A stretch of 64,000 nucleotides of DNA from Actinomyces oris (GTDB lineage Bacteria; Actinomycetota; Actinomycetes; Actinomycetales; Actinomycetaceae). Numbering within the stretch: the stretch's first letter is position 1; every line of letters begins with the position of its first letter. The position numbers were made by a program, and so were the translations under genes. Shown here in pieces: positions 27,721-35,521 of the stretch. The stretch is taken from positions 1,116,001 through 1,180,000 of the forward strand of contig NZ_CP014232.1 of the NCBI RefSeq assembly GCF_001553935.1, in the 5' to 3' direction. The notes below the pieces were generated by a model. That model had not been told where the DNA came from. It searched no databases and was given only the letters and a program-made list of their open reading frames with translations.

Positions 27721-28293
27721 TCAGGATTCGACGGCGTCGTAGGACTCGCGGTGGGCCAGGATCTGGGCTGAGTGGGTGTGGATCCAGGTGCGCAGCGCGT
27801 CGATAGGCGCCTGGAGGCTGCGGCCCAGGTCGGTCAGCTCGTAGTCGACCCGCGGCGGCACACCCGGCAGCTGGGTGCGCGTCACCAGGCCGTCGCGCTC
27901 CATGGATCGCAGCGTCTGGGTGAGGACTTTGGGCGTCACCCCGCCGACCCTCGCGCGCAGCTCCCCGAAGCGGCTCGGCCCGTCGGCCAGGACCGTGACC
28001 ACCAGCGGGGTCCAGCGGTCAACGACGTGACGCAGCACCGTGCGCGACGGGCAGGCGGGCGAGAGGATGTCGAAGTCGAAGACCGGCGCCTGAGTTCCCT
28101 CCGCGGCTGGAACCTCGCAGCATGGGGCGCTCTCCTGAGGAACAGTGTCTCCTGACTCGCCTGAGAACAGCTCCATCGCGCCCTCCACACTCGAGGTGTC
28201 GGCACCGCGAGCGGCGGCAACGCTCCTCGCACTGCTGACGCCGCCTCGTGCCGCCTCCCGCCGCTCAGCCATCAGCCCCTCAGCTCGTGACAC
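27721..28293 (-). CDS. HxlR-family transcriptional regulator
   Basis: Predicted 190-residue winged-helix regulator. The HxlR domain occupies about residues 80-175: CPSRTVLRHVVDRWTPLVVTVL, PSRFGELRARVGGVTPKVLTQTLRSMERDGLV, RVDYELTDLGRSLQ. The Cys in ACPSR is at the usual redox-sensing place. The N-terminal 70 residues are not part of the fold; the GTG at 28293 has AAGGGAG 7 nt upstream, but an ATG at 28176 with GGAGGG is also good. It is divergent from an NAD(P)-binding protein gene, its likely target. Confidence 0.88.
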   Translation of the reverse strand: MSRAEGLMAERREAARGGVSSARSVAAARGADTSSVEGAMELFSGESGDTVPQESAPCCEVPAAEGTQAPVFDFDILSPACPSRTVLRHVVDRWTPLVVTVLADGPSRFGELRARVGGVTPKVLTQTLRSMERDGLVTRTQLPGVPPRVDYELTDLGRSLQAPIDALRTWIHTHSAQILAHRESYDAVES

Positions 28294-28299
28294 AACACA

Positions 28300-28345
28300 C
28301 TCCCTTAGTTACTTTAAGGTACTCAGTATCTAAAGCATACCATCG
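28300..28345. promoter_or_regulatory. Divergent promoter/operator between HxlR gene and NAD(P)-binding gene
   Basis: An AT-rich island in high-GC surroundings with near-repeated words AGTTACT, GGTACT and AGTATC at about 9-10-bp spacing. It is the only plausible site for HxlR binding between the two divergent genes. Confidence 0.45.
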
Positions 28346-28415
28346 AGTCATCGGGAGGTCGCCGGTACCCGGCACACCCACCTCGGACCAGCACACCACC
28401 TACCTGGAGGAAGTC

Positions 28416-29027
28416 ATGAAGATCGCCGTCATCGGAGGAACCGGCATGGTTGGCTCGGCCACCGTCACCGAGGCCGCCGGCCGCGGCCACGAGGTCGTCT
28501 CCGCTTCGCGCTCGGGCCGTCACGCCGAGGGAGCCGCGCAGGACGTCACTCTCACCCTGGCCGACACGCAGGCCGTCGTCGACCTCATCAACAACTCCGA
28601 CGCCACCGTCATCACCGTCTCCGCCGGCCGCGGGGAGTCCGCCCAGCCCGTCATCGACGCCCACCGCGCCCTTATCGCGGCGGCCCCCACCGGCCGGACC
28701 ATCGTCGTCGGCGGCGCCGGCTCCCTGCTCACCCCCGACGGCACCCGCCTGGTGGACACCCCCGGATTCCCCGAGGAGTACAAGCCCGAGGCCCAGGCCT
28801 TCACCGAGATCCTCGACCTCTACCGCGAGGCCGGCAGCACCCTGACCTGGACCTTCCTCTCCCCCGCCCCGGAGTTCACCGACAAGCCGCGCACCGGCAC
28901 CTACACCGAGGGCACCGACCAGCCCGCGGGCAGTGAGATCTCCGTGGCCGACTTCGCCGTCGCCCTGGTGGACGAGGCCGAGAAGGACGCACACCGCGGC
29001 CACCGCTGGACCATCGCCAACGCCTGA
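28416..29027 (+). CDS. NAD(P)H-binding protein (atypical SDR/NmrA-like)
   Basis: Predicted 203-residue protein. MKIAVIGGTGMVGSATV is the dinucleotide-binding Rossmann motif (GGTGMVG), followed by VVSASRSGRH (NADP-type basic residues), TVITVSAG and IVVGGAGSLL. The C-terminal WTFLSPAPEF and the closing strand match NAD(P)H-binding reductases of the YwnB type, which often sit beside HxlR regulators. GGAGG lies 5 nt before the ATG. Likely role: reduction of quinone or another electrophile under HxlR control. Confidence 0.85.
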   Translation: MKIAVIGGTGMVGSATVTEAAGRGHEVVSASRSGRHAEGAAQDVTLTLADTQAVVDLINNSDATVITVSAGRGESAQPVIDAHRALIAAAPTGRTIVVGGAGSLLTPDGTRLVDTPGFPEEYKPEAQAFTEILDLYREAGSTLTWTFLSPAPEFTDKPRTGTYTEGTDQPAGSEISVADFAVALVDEAEKDAHRGHRWTIANA

Positions 29028-29058
29028 GACCGCGGGGACGCGCCTCCCCACAGGAGCG

Positions 29059-29097
29059 CCGGGCTCGGTCAAACCACGTCGGTTCGACCGAGCCCGG
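29059..29097. terminator. Hairpin after the NAD(P)-binding gene
   Basis: CCGGGCTCGGTC (29059-29070) pairs with GACCGAGCCCGG (29086-29097), with additional pairing AACC/GGTT inside. It lies 32 bp after the stop. Confidence 0.78.
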
Positions 29098-29117
29098 TCG
29101 CTCGTCGCTTCAGACGA

Positions 29118-29147
29118 CGACGCCGGCACGGGTTTGTGCCGGCGTCG
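29118..29147. terminator. Hairpin after the DUF1269-type gene
   Basis: A perfect 12-bp stem CGACGCCGGCAC / GTGCCGGCGTCG with a GGGTTT loop lies 10 bp beyond the minus-strand stop at 29157. Together with 29059-29097 it separates two convergent genes. Confidence 0.8.
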
Positions 29148-29156
29148 CGCCCATTC

Positions 29157-29756
29157 TCAGTGGCGGCTGAACTTCTCGCGAAGCGCCTCGATACGGCGCT
29201 CCCGGTTCTCCTTGCGCTCCTGACGCTTCTCCTCACGCATCGCCCGACGCGCCGCCTCAGCGGCCTCCTCGGCGGCAGCGTTCTGCGCCTCGAGCTCAGC
29301 AAGGACCTCATCGAGGGGACGACGCACGATCGAGCCCCCGAGCTCAGCCACGGCCGCGTCCAGGGGAGCGGTGCTGCCGTCCTCATCGGTCTGGGCGATG
29401 ATGGCGTTGGATCCCGGCGTCATCAGGTTGGCGAAAGTGCTCACGGCGAGATCCCCGACCTCCGCCCGAGAGACGTCAACCGCAGCGCCGGTGGCCGCAC
29501 CGACTCCCAGCCCCAGCAGCATCCCGATCGGACCTCCCAGGGCCCCGACAAGAACACCGATGAGCGAGCCGGTCCCCAGTCCCAGACCGGCGTGACCGTC
29601 CTCCCCCTCGGGGATCGTCAGCCGACCATCGGCGTCGCACTCGACCAGGACGGCGCTGACAACTCCCAGACGCTCGGAACCGGCACTGATCTTGCTGAAG
29701 GCCTCGTAGGTCTTGGACTTCTCCGGATAGACGATGGCGGCGATGTACTCAGTCAT
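29157..29756 (-). CDS. DUF1269-type membrane-associated protein, complete copy
   Basis: Predicted 199-residue protein. An N-terminal alpha/beta part (MTEYIAAIVYPEKSKTYEAF, VVSAVLVECDADGRLTIPEG) is followed by a Gly-rich hydrophobic segment (LGTGSLIGVLVGALGGPIGM) and a central fold with TPGSNAIIAQTDEDG; the C-terminal 55 residues form a charged helix (EEAAEAARRAMREEKRQER). This is the DUF1269 architecture. It is paralogous to the truncated gene at the left edge of the window. Function unknown; single-gene unit with its own terminator. Confidence 0.82.
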   Translation of the reverse strand: MTEYIAAIVYPEKSKTYEAFSKISAGSERLGVVSAVLVECDADGRLTIPEGEDGHAGLGLGTGSLIGVLVGALGGPIGMLLGLGVGAATGAAVDVSRAEVGDLAVSTFANLMTPGSNAIIAQTDEDGSTAPLDAAVAELGGSIVRRPLDEVLAELEAQNAAAEEAAEAARRAMREEKRQERKENRERRIEALREKFSRH

Positions 29757-30086
29757 GTGATGAGTCCCCCTTCATAGGTAATGCGATCTGTCGAACCCAC
29801 ATTCGGGCTGCGGAGCACGGTAGTACTGTCTCCAACCTGCACGCGTGCAAACTCGATGAAGTGATTGTCACCATAAGAGACTGGGTGTCAGATAGCAGGC
29901 ACCTGTCAGGTTTCTGGCACGTTCACCGGCAGACGTTGATGGCTGGTGCAACACCCACGGCGCCACGGCATCAGACAGTATCAGACGGGTACCGAAGGTG
30001 CCGGGAACCGCTGCACGCTCACCGCTGCTCAAACACGCGGTGCGCCCAGATGGCCACCGGCCCCGATCAGGACGCAGGCTAGGACC
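29757..30086. other. Divergent intergenic region (330 bp)
   Basis: Separates the divergent DUF1269-type and pyridoxal kinase genes. No operator, repeat or small gene stands out; it should hold both promoters. Confidence 0.4.
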
Positions 30087-30905
30087 ATGACAGCAGCACC
30101 CCCTCCCATCGCCCTGACCATCGCCGGCTCCGAGGCCTCGGGCGGCGCCGGCGCCCAGACCGACCTCAAGACCTTCCACACCCTCGGCGTCTACGGTTGC
30201 ACGGCCCTGACCTGCATCGTGTCCATGGACCCCAAGGACGGGTGGAACCACCGCTTCGTCCCCGTGGACCCCGGCGTCATCGCCGACCAGATCGAGACCT
30301 GCGCCGCCGTCCACTCGCGCATCGACGCCGTCAAGATCGGAATGCTGGGGACGGCACCCACCATCGACGTCGTTGAGCAGGCCCTGGAGACCTACGACTT
30401 CCCCACCGTGGTGCTCGACCCGGTCCTCATCTGCAAGGGCCAGGAGTTCGGGGGCGCCCTCGAGGTGGACAACGCCCTGCGCACCAAGATCCTGCCGCGG
30501 GCCACGATGACCACCCCGAACCTCTTCGAGGCCGCCACGCTGGCGGGCATGGAGGAGATCACCTCCGTCGAGCAGCTTAAGGACGCCGCCAAGCGCATCC
30601 ACGACCAGGGCGTCCCCAATGTCCTGGCCAAGGCCGGCCCATCGCTGGGCACCGGCACCGCGCTGGACGTCTTCTACGACGGCACCACCCTGGAGGTCCT
30701 CGAGGTTGAGGCCGTCGGCACCGAGCGCGTCCACGGCGCCGGCTGCACCCTGGCCGCCGCGGTGACCGCCGAGCTCGCCAAGGGTGCCTCCCCGCTTGAG
30801 GCCGCCGTCACCGCCAAGGAGGTCGTCTCCTCCTCCATCCGGCACGGCCTGCGCGGCAACATGCCCTTCCTCTACGTCTACCAGGGCGAGTACCGGCAGG
30901 ACTGA
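30087..30905 (+). CDS. pdxK: Pyridoxine/pyridoxal/pyridoxamine kinase (ThiD-like type)
   Basis: Predicted 272-residue ribokinase-fold kinase that phosphorylates B6 vitamers in the PLP salvage pathway. IALTIAGSEASGGAGAQTDLKTF is the substrate-binding start of the ThiD/PdxK branch; VKIGMLGT, VLDPVLICKGQ, TTPNLFEAATLAG and VHGAGCTLAAAVTAELAKG (anion-hole GAGC with catalytic region) follow. The Cys in GAGCT is the one used by Gram-positive PdxK enzymes. A hydroxymethylpyrimidine kinase role is possible, but MDPKDGWNH and the tail RHGLRGNMPFLYVYQGEYRQD favour PdxK. Confidence 0.85.
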   Translation: MTAAPPPIALTIAGSEASGGAGAQTDLKTFHTLGVYGCTALTCIVSMDPKDGWNHRFVPVDPGVIADQIETCAAVHSRIDAVKIGMLGTAPTIDVVEQALETYDFPTVVLDPVLICKGQEFGGALEVDNALRTKILPRATMTTPNLFEAATLAGMEEITSVEQLKDAAKRIHDQGVPNVLAKAGPSLGTGTALDVFYDGTTLEVLEVEAVGTERVHGAGCTLAAAVTAELAKGASPLEAAVTAKEVVSSSIRHGLRGNMPFLYVYQGEYRQD

Positions 30906-30956
30906 GCCGCACCGCTGAGGCGCCCCTCGGTTCCTCATCGATCTTCCCGCTTCACC

Positions 30957-30994
30957 ATCCGCCGCCGACGGTTGTCAGCCCGTCGACGGCGGAT
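30957..30994. terminator. Hairpin downstream of pdxK
   Basis: ATCCGCCGCCGACGG (30957-30971) pairs with CCGTCGACGGCGGAT (30980-30994), 14 of 15 positions, 52 bp beyond the pdxK stop. Confidence 0.72.
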
Positions 30995-31012
30995 GTGCGT
31001 CATCTACGCCCA

Positions 31013-31153
31013 GATCTGTCACGGATGGCGACTTTTCAGGCGGACCGCCGCGGCCACCAACCCATCCGCACCGGCCTGACCTGCGCAGATGCCCCTGGCC
31101 CACCGACGCGACGCAGCACCGACGCACCTAAAAGTCGCCATCCGTGACAGATC
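31013..31153. repeat. 24-bp perfect inverted repeat with 93-bp spacer
   Basis: The right arm (31130-31153), beginning AAAAGTCGCCATCCGTGACA, is the exact complement of the left arm (31013-31036). The interior is ordinary GC-rich DNA without a gene. This size and symmetry resemble a small non-autonomous mobile element or a repeated intergenic module. Confidence 0.8.
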
Positions 31154-31185
31154 GGCCCCTGGGAAACAGCACGCCGGTCCAGTAG

Positions 31186-31214
31186 ATAGACAACCTAGTA
31201 ACTAGGTAGTCTAT
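31186..31214. promoter_or_regulatory. PadR operator palindrome
   Basis: ATAGACAACCTAGT, a central A, then ACTAGGTAGTCTAT form a 29-bp palindrome with 13 of 14 matched positions, ending 5 bp before the padR ATG (31220). The place and symmetry suggest autorepression of the padR-ABC operon; the half site holds an ACCTAGT core. Confidence 0.75.
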
Positions 31215-31219
31215 GAACC

Positions 31220-31570
31220 ATGGACTCATCAGCGTCGCGCCTCCTGCGCGGATTCCTGGAACCCTGTCTGCTCTCACTGCTGGCCGAGCACGCCGACTAC
31301 GGGCTGTCCCTGGCGCAGCGGCTCGCCGCCGCCGGATTGGACGAGGTACCCGGCGGCACGCTCTACCCGGCTCTCATGCGCCTGGAGAAGCGCGGCCTCG
31401 TCGCGGTCTCCTGGCGCCCCTCCACCTCCGGGCCCGCCCGCAAGTACTACGAGCTGACAGACGCCGGACACACTGAGCTCGCCGCACGACGGACCGAATG
31501 GCGCACCTTCTCCACGGCGGTCGGCGCTCTCATTGAGGGCCGCAGGGTACGCACGGAGGCCCCCTCATGA
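31220..31570 (+). CDS. PadR-family transcriptional regulator
   Basis: Predicted 116-residue winged-helix repressor: SRLLRGFLEPCLLSLLAEHADYGLSLAQRLAAAG is the first part of the domain, and VPGGTLYPALMRLEKRGLVAVSW...RKYYELTDAGHTEL the wing and recognition part, all canonical for PadR. The C-terminal dimer helix is short. It overlaps the ABC ATPase gene by 4 bp (ATGA) and has a palindromic operator directly upstream, so it should control the exporter genes that follow. Drug- or peptide-responsive control is common in this family. Confidence 0.92.
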   Translation: MDSSASRLLRGFLEPCLLSLLAEHADYGLSLAQRLAAAGLDEVPGGTLYPALMRLEKRGLVAVSWRPSTSGPARKYYELTDAGHTELAARRTEWRTFSTAVGALIEGRRVRTEAPS

Positions 31571-32556
31571 GCCGGCCCGAGGAAGCCAGGGACCCAGCAC
31601 AGAACACAACGGCCGAGTGGTACCGAAGCTTCACGGTAGAGCTTGCCTCCCGCGGTCTGCCGTCCTCCGAGGTCGAGCGCACGGCTGCCTCAACCCAGGC
31701 GGAGGCCGAGGCGGCCGGGGTTCCGCCCGGCGACCTGTACGGTCCGGCAGTCCTCTACGCCCGCGAGGTCGCCTCTGCGCTGCGGGACTACCAGGCGGCA
31801 GCACCCACCCCGGCCCCACACAGCTCGTCACCCCACGCCACTGCTGACCTCGGCACCACCGACTTCGCCACCACATCTGCCAAGACTTCGCCCGCAACCC
31901 CCGTGGTCCTGCGCCTGACGGACGTCTCCGCGCGCCGCGGCAGGCGCACGGTCCTGTCCGGAATCAACCTCACCATCCACCGGGGCGAGGTCGTCGCCGT
32001 CGTCGGGGCCAACGGCGCCGGCAAGTCGACTCTGCTTCAGCTTTGCGCGGGCCTGCTGCGCGCAAGCGGTGGGCGCATCGAGAGGACGCCGAACTTCGGC
32101 TACGCGCCTCAGCTCGACTCCTTGGCACCGCTGCTGACGGTGGACGAGCACCTCCGGCTCTTCGGGGCGGCGCGCGGCATGCGGCAAGGCCGCTCCATCT
32201 CGACCGGCCGCCGTCTCCTGACCCGCCTGGGCTGGACCGCCCGCGGAGACCAGACCGCCGGGACGCTCTCGGGCGGGACCCAGCAGAAGCTCAACGTCGC
32301 TCTCGCCCAGCTCGACGCGCCCGACCTGCTCCTGCTGGATGAGCCCTACCAGGGCATGGACGCCCTGGCCTACGAGGATCTGTGGGCCCTCATCGCGGCC
32401 TGGCGCACCTCGGGCGCGGGCGTCCTGCTGGTCACCCACCTGCTGCGCGACGTCGACCTGGTCGACCGCGTCGTCGAGCTGCCGGCCCCGCAGGAGGACG
32501 CAAGCCGGACTGTCCTCCGAATGCCCCGGCGGGTACAGCGAAAGGAGTCCGCATGA
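31567..32556 (+). CDS. ABC transporter ATP-binding protein with extra N-terminal helical domain
   Basis: Predicted 329-residue ATPase. The NBD starts about residue 115: Walker A GANGAGKS, Q-loop YAPQLDS, signature LSGGTQQKLN, Walker B LLLLDEPYQGMD, and H-loop VTHLLRD. In front of it is a domain of about 75 residues (TAEWYRSFTVELASRGLPSSEVERTAAS...YGPAVLYAREVASAL) and a Pro/Ser/Thr linker. That domain resembles the HAAS-type helical module that in Actinobacteria is usually encoded separately next to padR. Gene order padR-ATPase-permease with 4-bp overlaps indicates one exporter operon. Confidence 0.88.
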   Translation: MSRPEEARDPAQNTTAEWYRSFTVELASRGLPSSEVERTAASTQAEAEAAGVPPGDLYGPAVLYAREVASALRDYQAAAPTPAPHSSSPHATADLGTTDFATTSAKTSPATPVVLRLTDVSARRGRRTVLSGINLTIHRGEVVAVVGANGAGKSTLLQLCAGLLRASGGRIERTPNFGYAPQLDSLAPLLTVDEHLRLFGAARGMRQGRSISTGRRLLTRLGWTARGDQTAGTLSGGTQQKLNVALAQLDAPDLLLLDEPYQGMDALAYEDLWALIAAWRTSGAGVLLVTHLLRDVDLVDRVVELPAPQEDASRTVLRMPRRVQRKESA

Positions 32557-33344
32557 GCACCTCGCCTGACCAGTCCACGCCACAGACCGAGTGGGACCGC
32601 TCCGAGGGCGCCCGGTTCCGGTCGAAGGCCGCGACCACGGGCCTGGTCGCGCTCGTCACCCTGCGTGAGCTCGCTCGACGACGCGGCGCACTCGCGCTGG
32701 CAACCCTCCTGCCGCTGACCTTCTACCTGGTGCGCCTGGAGACGCACTGGACCGCCATCCGGCTCCTGTCGATCGGCCTGGGCTGGGCGACGGCGACGCT
32801 GGCGCTGTTCACACAGGTCTCGTCCCGCTCAGTGGACCGCCGCCTGGCCGTAAGCGGGGCTCAGCCCGCAAGCCTGCTGCTGGGCCGATACCTCGCGGTG
32901 CTCGGGCTCGGGTGGATTCTCGGCCTGCTCTACAGCGGCCTCGTCCTGGCCACGATCGGCGACGAGCTCACCCACCCGAGTGCGGTGCCGGTCATGCTGC
33001 TGCTGACCGCCACCGTCGCCACTCCCCTGGGCTCCCTGGCCGCCGCCCTGGTTCCACGGGACCTCGAAGGCGCGCTCCTGCTGCTGTCAGTCATGGCGGT
33101 GCAGGTACTGGTGGATCCTTCCGAGGGCTGGACCCGAGTGCTGCCGCTGTGGTCGACCCGGGAGCTCGCGAGCGTCGTCGTGGAGAACCTGGGGCCCGAG
33201 ACCGCCGACTACCTCCGCCGCGGGCTGGCGCACGGCGCCGCCATGGCCATCCTGCTGACGACGGCGAGCTGGGCCGTGGGCGTCCTGCGCCTGCGCACGG
33301 TCCGCCTCCCGGCCCCGGCCCCTGCCGGGCCGGCTTACTCGTAG
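32553..33344 (+). CDS. ABC-2-type transporter permease
   Basis: Predicted 263-residue membrane protein with about six hydrophobic segments (ALATLLPLTFYLV, LLSIGLGWATATLALF, LLLGRYLAVLGLGWILGLLYSGLVL, VPVMLLLTATVATPLGSLAAALV, GALLLLSVMAVQVLV, AMAILLTTASWAVGVLRL). RELARRRGAL before the first segment and the overall plan fit ABC-2 export permeases. ATGA overlap with the ATPase gene. It converges with dnaB and overlaps its last 10 bp. Substrate unknown. Confidence 0.83.
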   Translation: MSTSPDQSTPQTEWDRSEGARFRSKAATTGLVALVTLRELARRRGALALATLLPLTFYLVRLETHWTAIRLLSIGLGWATATLALFTQVSSRSVDRRLAVSGAQPASLLLGRYLAVLGLGWILGLLYSGLVLATIGDELTHPSAVPVMLLLTATVATPLGSLAAALVPRDLEGALLLLSVMAVQVLVDPSEGWTRVLPLWSTRELASVVVENLGPETADYLRRGLAHGAAMAILLTTASWAVGVLRLRTVRLPAPAPAGPAYS

Positions 33345-34759
33345 GCGGGCTCGGGGGTGACGTCGCGCGCCATGTTGGCGAAGCGCGAGACGTGCCCCTG
33401 GAAGGCCACGGGGATGGTGCGGGTCTGCCCGTTACGGTGCTTGGCCACGATGATGTCGGCCTCGCCGGGGCGCTCCTCGTTGTTGTAGTACTCCGGGCGA
33501 TGCAGCAGGACGATGATGTCCGCGTCCTGCTCCAGCGACCCGGACTCGCGCAGGTCGCTCATCTGGGGCTTGTTGCCGGTGCGCTGCTCGGGACCGCGGT
33601 TGAGCTGGGCGACGGCGATCACCGGGATCTCCAACTCCTTGGCCAGCAGCTTGAGGGAGCGGGAGAACTCGGAGACCTCCTGCTGGCGCGACTCGACGCG
33701 CTTGCCCGAGCTCATGAGCTGGAGGTAGTCGATGACCATGAGCCCCAGGTTGTGCTGCTGCTTCATGCGCAGCGCCTTGGAGCGAATCTCCGGCATCGTG
33801 AGGTTCGGCGAGTCGTCGATGAACAGCGGCGCGTTGGAGACGGGGTTGTAGGCCACGGCGACGTCGGTCCAGTCCCGGTCCTCCATCTGGCGCGAGCCGC
33901 GCAGCTTGTTCATGTCCACGCTGGACTCGGCGGCCAGGATGCGCATCATGAGCTCCATGCGCCCCATCTCCAGGGAGAAGTAGCAGCTGGTGATCCCGTG
34001 GTGGATCGAGGCCGAGCGGCAGAAGTCCACGGCGAGCGTGGACTTCCCCATGGCGGGGCGCGCCGCCACAATGATCATCTGGCCGGGGTGGAGCCCGCCG
34101 GTGAGCTCGTCGAGCTCGATGAAGCCGGTCGGCACCCCGGTCAGCGCCCCGTTGTCGCGGTTCTGGGCGGCCTCGATCTCCAGGTTGGCCTCGCCCAGGA
34201 GCTCGGAGACGGCGACGTAGTCCTCCTTCTCCCCCTCGTGGTGGGCCACCGAGTAGACCTCAGCCTCGGCCAGCGTGACAAGCTCGGCAATGTCGCCGGC
34301 GTCGGTGGAGTATCCGAGCTGGGTGATGCGGGTGCCGGCCTGGACCAGGCCGCGCATGAGCGCCTTGTCCTTGACGATGCGGGCGTAGTAGCCGGCGTTG
34401 GCGGCGGTGGGGACGGTGGCCATGAGGGTGGCCAGGTAGGGGGCGCCACCAATGCGCTCGAGCTCGCCGCGCTTGGAGAGCTCGTCGGCGACGATGAGCG
34501 GGTCGGCGGGCTCGGAGCGGTTGTAGACCTCGACGATCGCGTCAAAGATCGACTCGTGGGCCGAGCGGTAGAACTCCGGGCCACGCAGGACGTCGATGAC
34601 GTCGGTGATGGCCTCCTTGCTCAGGAGCATGCCGCCGAGCGTGGCCATCTCGGCCTCAAGGTCCTGGGGCGGGAGACGGTCGAAGGCGGAGCTGTCGGTA
34701 CGGACGCTTCCGCCGTCGGCGCCGCCCGAGCCGGCCTGAGCGCCCATGCCGTTGTCCAT
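33335..34759 (-). CDS. dnaB: Replicative DNA helicase DnaB
   Basis: Predicted 474-residue hexameric helicase. The N-terminal domain begins at PPQDLEAEMATLGGMLLS; after a linker (residues about 190) comes the RecA-like motor with TGVPTGFIELDELTGGLHPGQMIIVAARPAMGKSTLA (Walker A), the YFSLEM box, LMVIDYLQLM (Walker B) and QLNRGPEQR. No intein interrupts it. GGGAGG lies 6 nt before the ATG. The 3' end overlaps the convergent ABC permease gene by 10 bp; two perfect DnaA-type boxes occur about 345-370 bp upstream. Confidence 0.97.
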   Translation of the reverse strand: MDNGMGAQAGSGGADGGSVRTDSSAFDRLPPQDLEAEMATLGGMLLSKEAITDVIDVLRGPEFYRSAHESIFDAIVEVYNRSEPADPLIVADELSKRGELERIGGAPYLATLMATVPTAANAGYYARIVKDKALMRGLVQAGTRITQLGYSTDAGDIAELVTLAEAEVYSVAHHEGEKEDYVAVSELLGEANLEIEAAQNRDNGALTGVPTGFIELDELTGGLHPGQMIIVAARPAMGKSTLAVDFCRSASIHHGITSCYFSLEMGRMELMMRILAAESSVDMNKLRGSRQMEDRDWTDVAVAYNPVSNAPLFIDDSPNLTMPEIRSKALRMKQQHNLGLMVIDYLQLMSSGKRVESRQQEVSEFSRSLKLLAKELEIPVIAVAQLNRGPEQRTGNKPQMSDLRESGSLEQDADIIVLLHRPEYYNNEERPGEADIIVAKHRNGQTRTIPVAFQGHVSRFANMARDVTPEPAYE

Positions 34760-35521
34760 CGGCCACCTCCCGCACTGTCACGCCGGTTGGTCCCGGCTCG
34801 TCCTACTGCTCCCGACGACGGCCCGCGGCGTCAGGAAGACGCTCGCCCGCGTGGAGCGCGCGCGTGACGATAACGCCATCGGGCAGGCCCCGCAAACTCT
34901 CAAGTTCACCGGCCTTGGGGATATCGGCACGACCGCTGTGGGAAGACCCCCAACGCCTGGGGACAGAGGTGGGCAGGCTGTGGACACAGATGTGCGCACT
35001 GGTGGCGACTCCCCCACAGGAAGGCGACTTTTCCTTGGTATACCAGGAATCTGAGAGTTCAGGGTTCCTATAGGTTCTTCCCACGACATCACAATGTGAT
35101 CTGTGGACAAGTGGGTAAACCTGTGGACAAACATCATCTTCGACTTGAGGTCCGCACCGTTTGTGACTCCCCTACAGGGTGGTCCGTTCCAGTTATCCCC
35201 AACCCCCGCCATCTCGGCCGAACATCGGCTTCATCAGGCATATCCTCAGCAAATATTCAGCCTTCTAGTACTTTCCTAGAACTCGAATAGTTGTGCGATC
35301 CCCCAGGACAATCCCGGCGATCCGTAGCCTCGGTCACGCCCAGGCTCCACCGCCGCGACCTCACCTCAACCTCATCCTCAACCTGGCCGTGAGGACCTCC
35401 CCGGACAGTCTCCCTCCGTGCTCGGAGCCGGCACCCGGCCCCTACCCTCGAGCACTCTGCGGTGGCGGCCACACGCCCTTCCCTCTCCGCGCGGTACCGC
35501 CCGGGGACCGCCGAGGCACTG
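34760..35521. other. Intergenic region with scattered DnaA boxes (762 bp)
   Basis: Between divergent dnaB and MATE genes. It contains TGTGGACAA twice (35102-35110, 35122-35130), TGTGGACAC (34979-34987) and TTATCCCCA (35194-35202), all perfect or one-off DnaA boxes. The part at 35245-35290 is AT-richer. No gene is supportable. Confidence 0.55.
35102..35130. promoter_or_regulatory. Two perfect DnaA boxes in direct orientation
   Basis: TGTGGACAA (complement TTGTCCACA, the actinobacterial form) at 35102-35110 and 35122-35130, 20 bp apart. They may give DnaA control of dnaB or serve as a minor DnaA-binding site. Confidence 0.6.

Larger units (their letters stand above)
30906..31219. other. Intergenic region with hairpin, long inverted repeat and PadR operator (314 bp)
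   Basis: Contains the pdxK terminator (30957-30994), a 24-bp perfect inverted repeat (31013-31036 and 31130-31153) and the padR operator palindrome (31186-31214). No gene is seen. Confidence 0.6.

Noticed and set aside
30957..31153. Riboswitch downstream of pdxK or before padR
   Set aside because: The structures seen are simple inverted repeats; no conserved riboswitch core could be recognised.
33335..34759. Intein in DnaB (also checked in NrdE and the visible part of GyrA)
   Set aside because: All three have uninterrupted conserved motifs and normal length over the visible part.
34760..35521. Region upstream of dnaB considered as oriC
   Set aside because: Only four scattered DnaA-like boxes over about 220 bp; the cluster at 49118-49234 is much denser.
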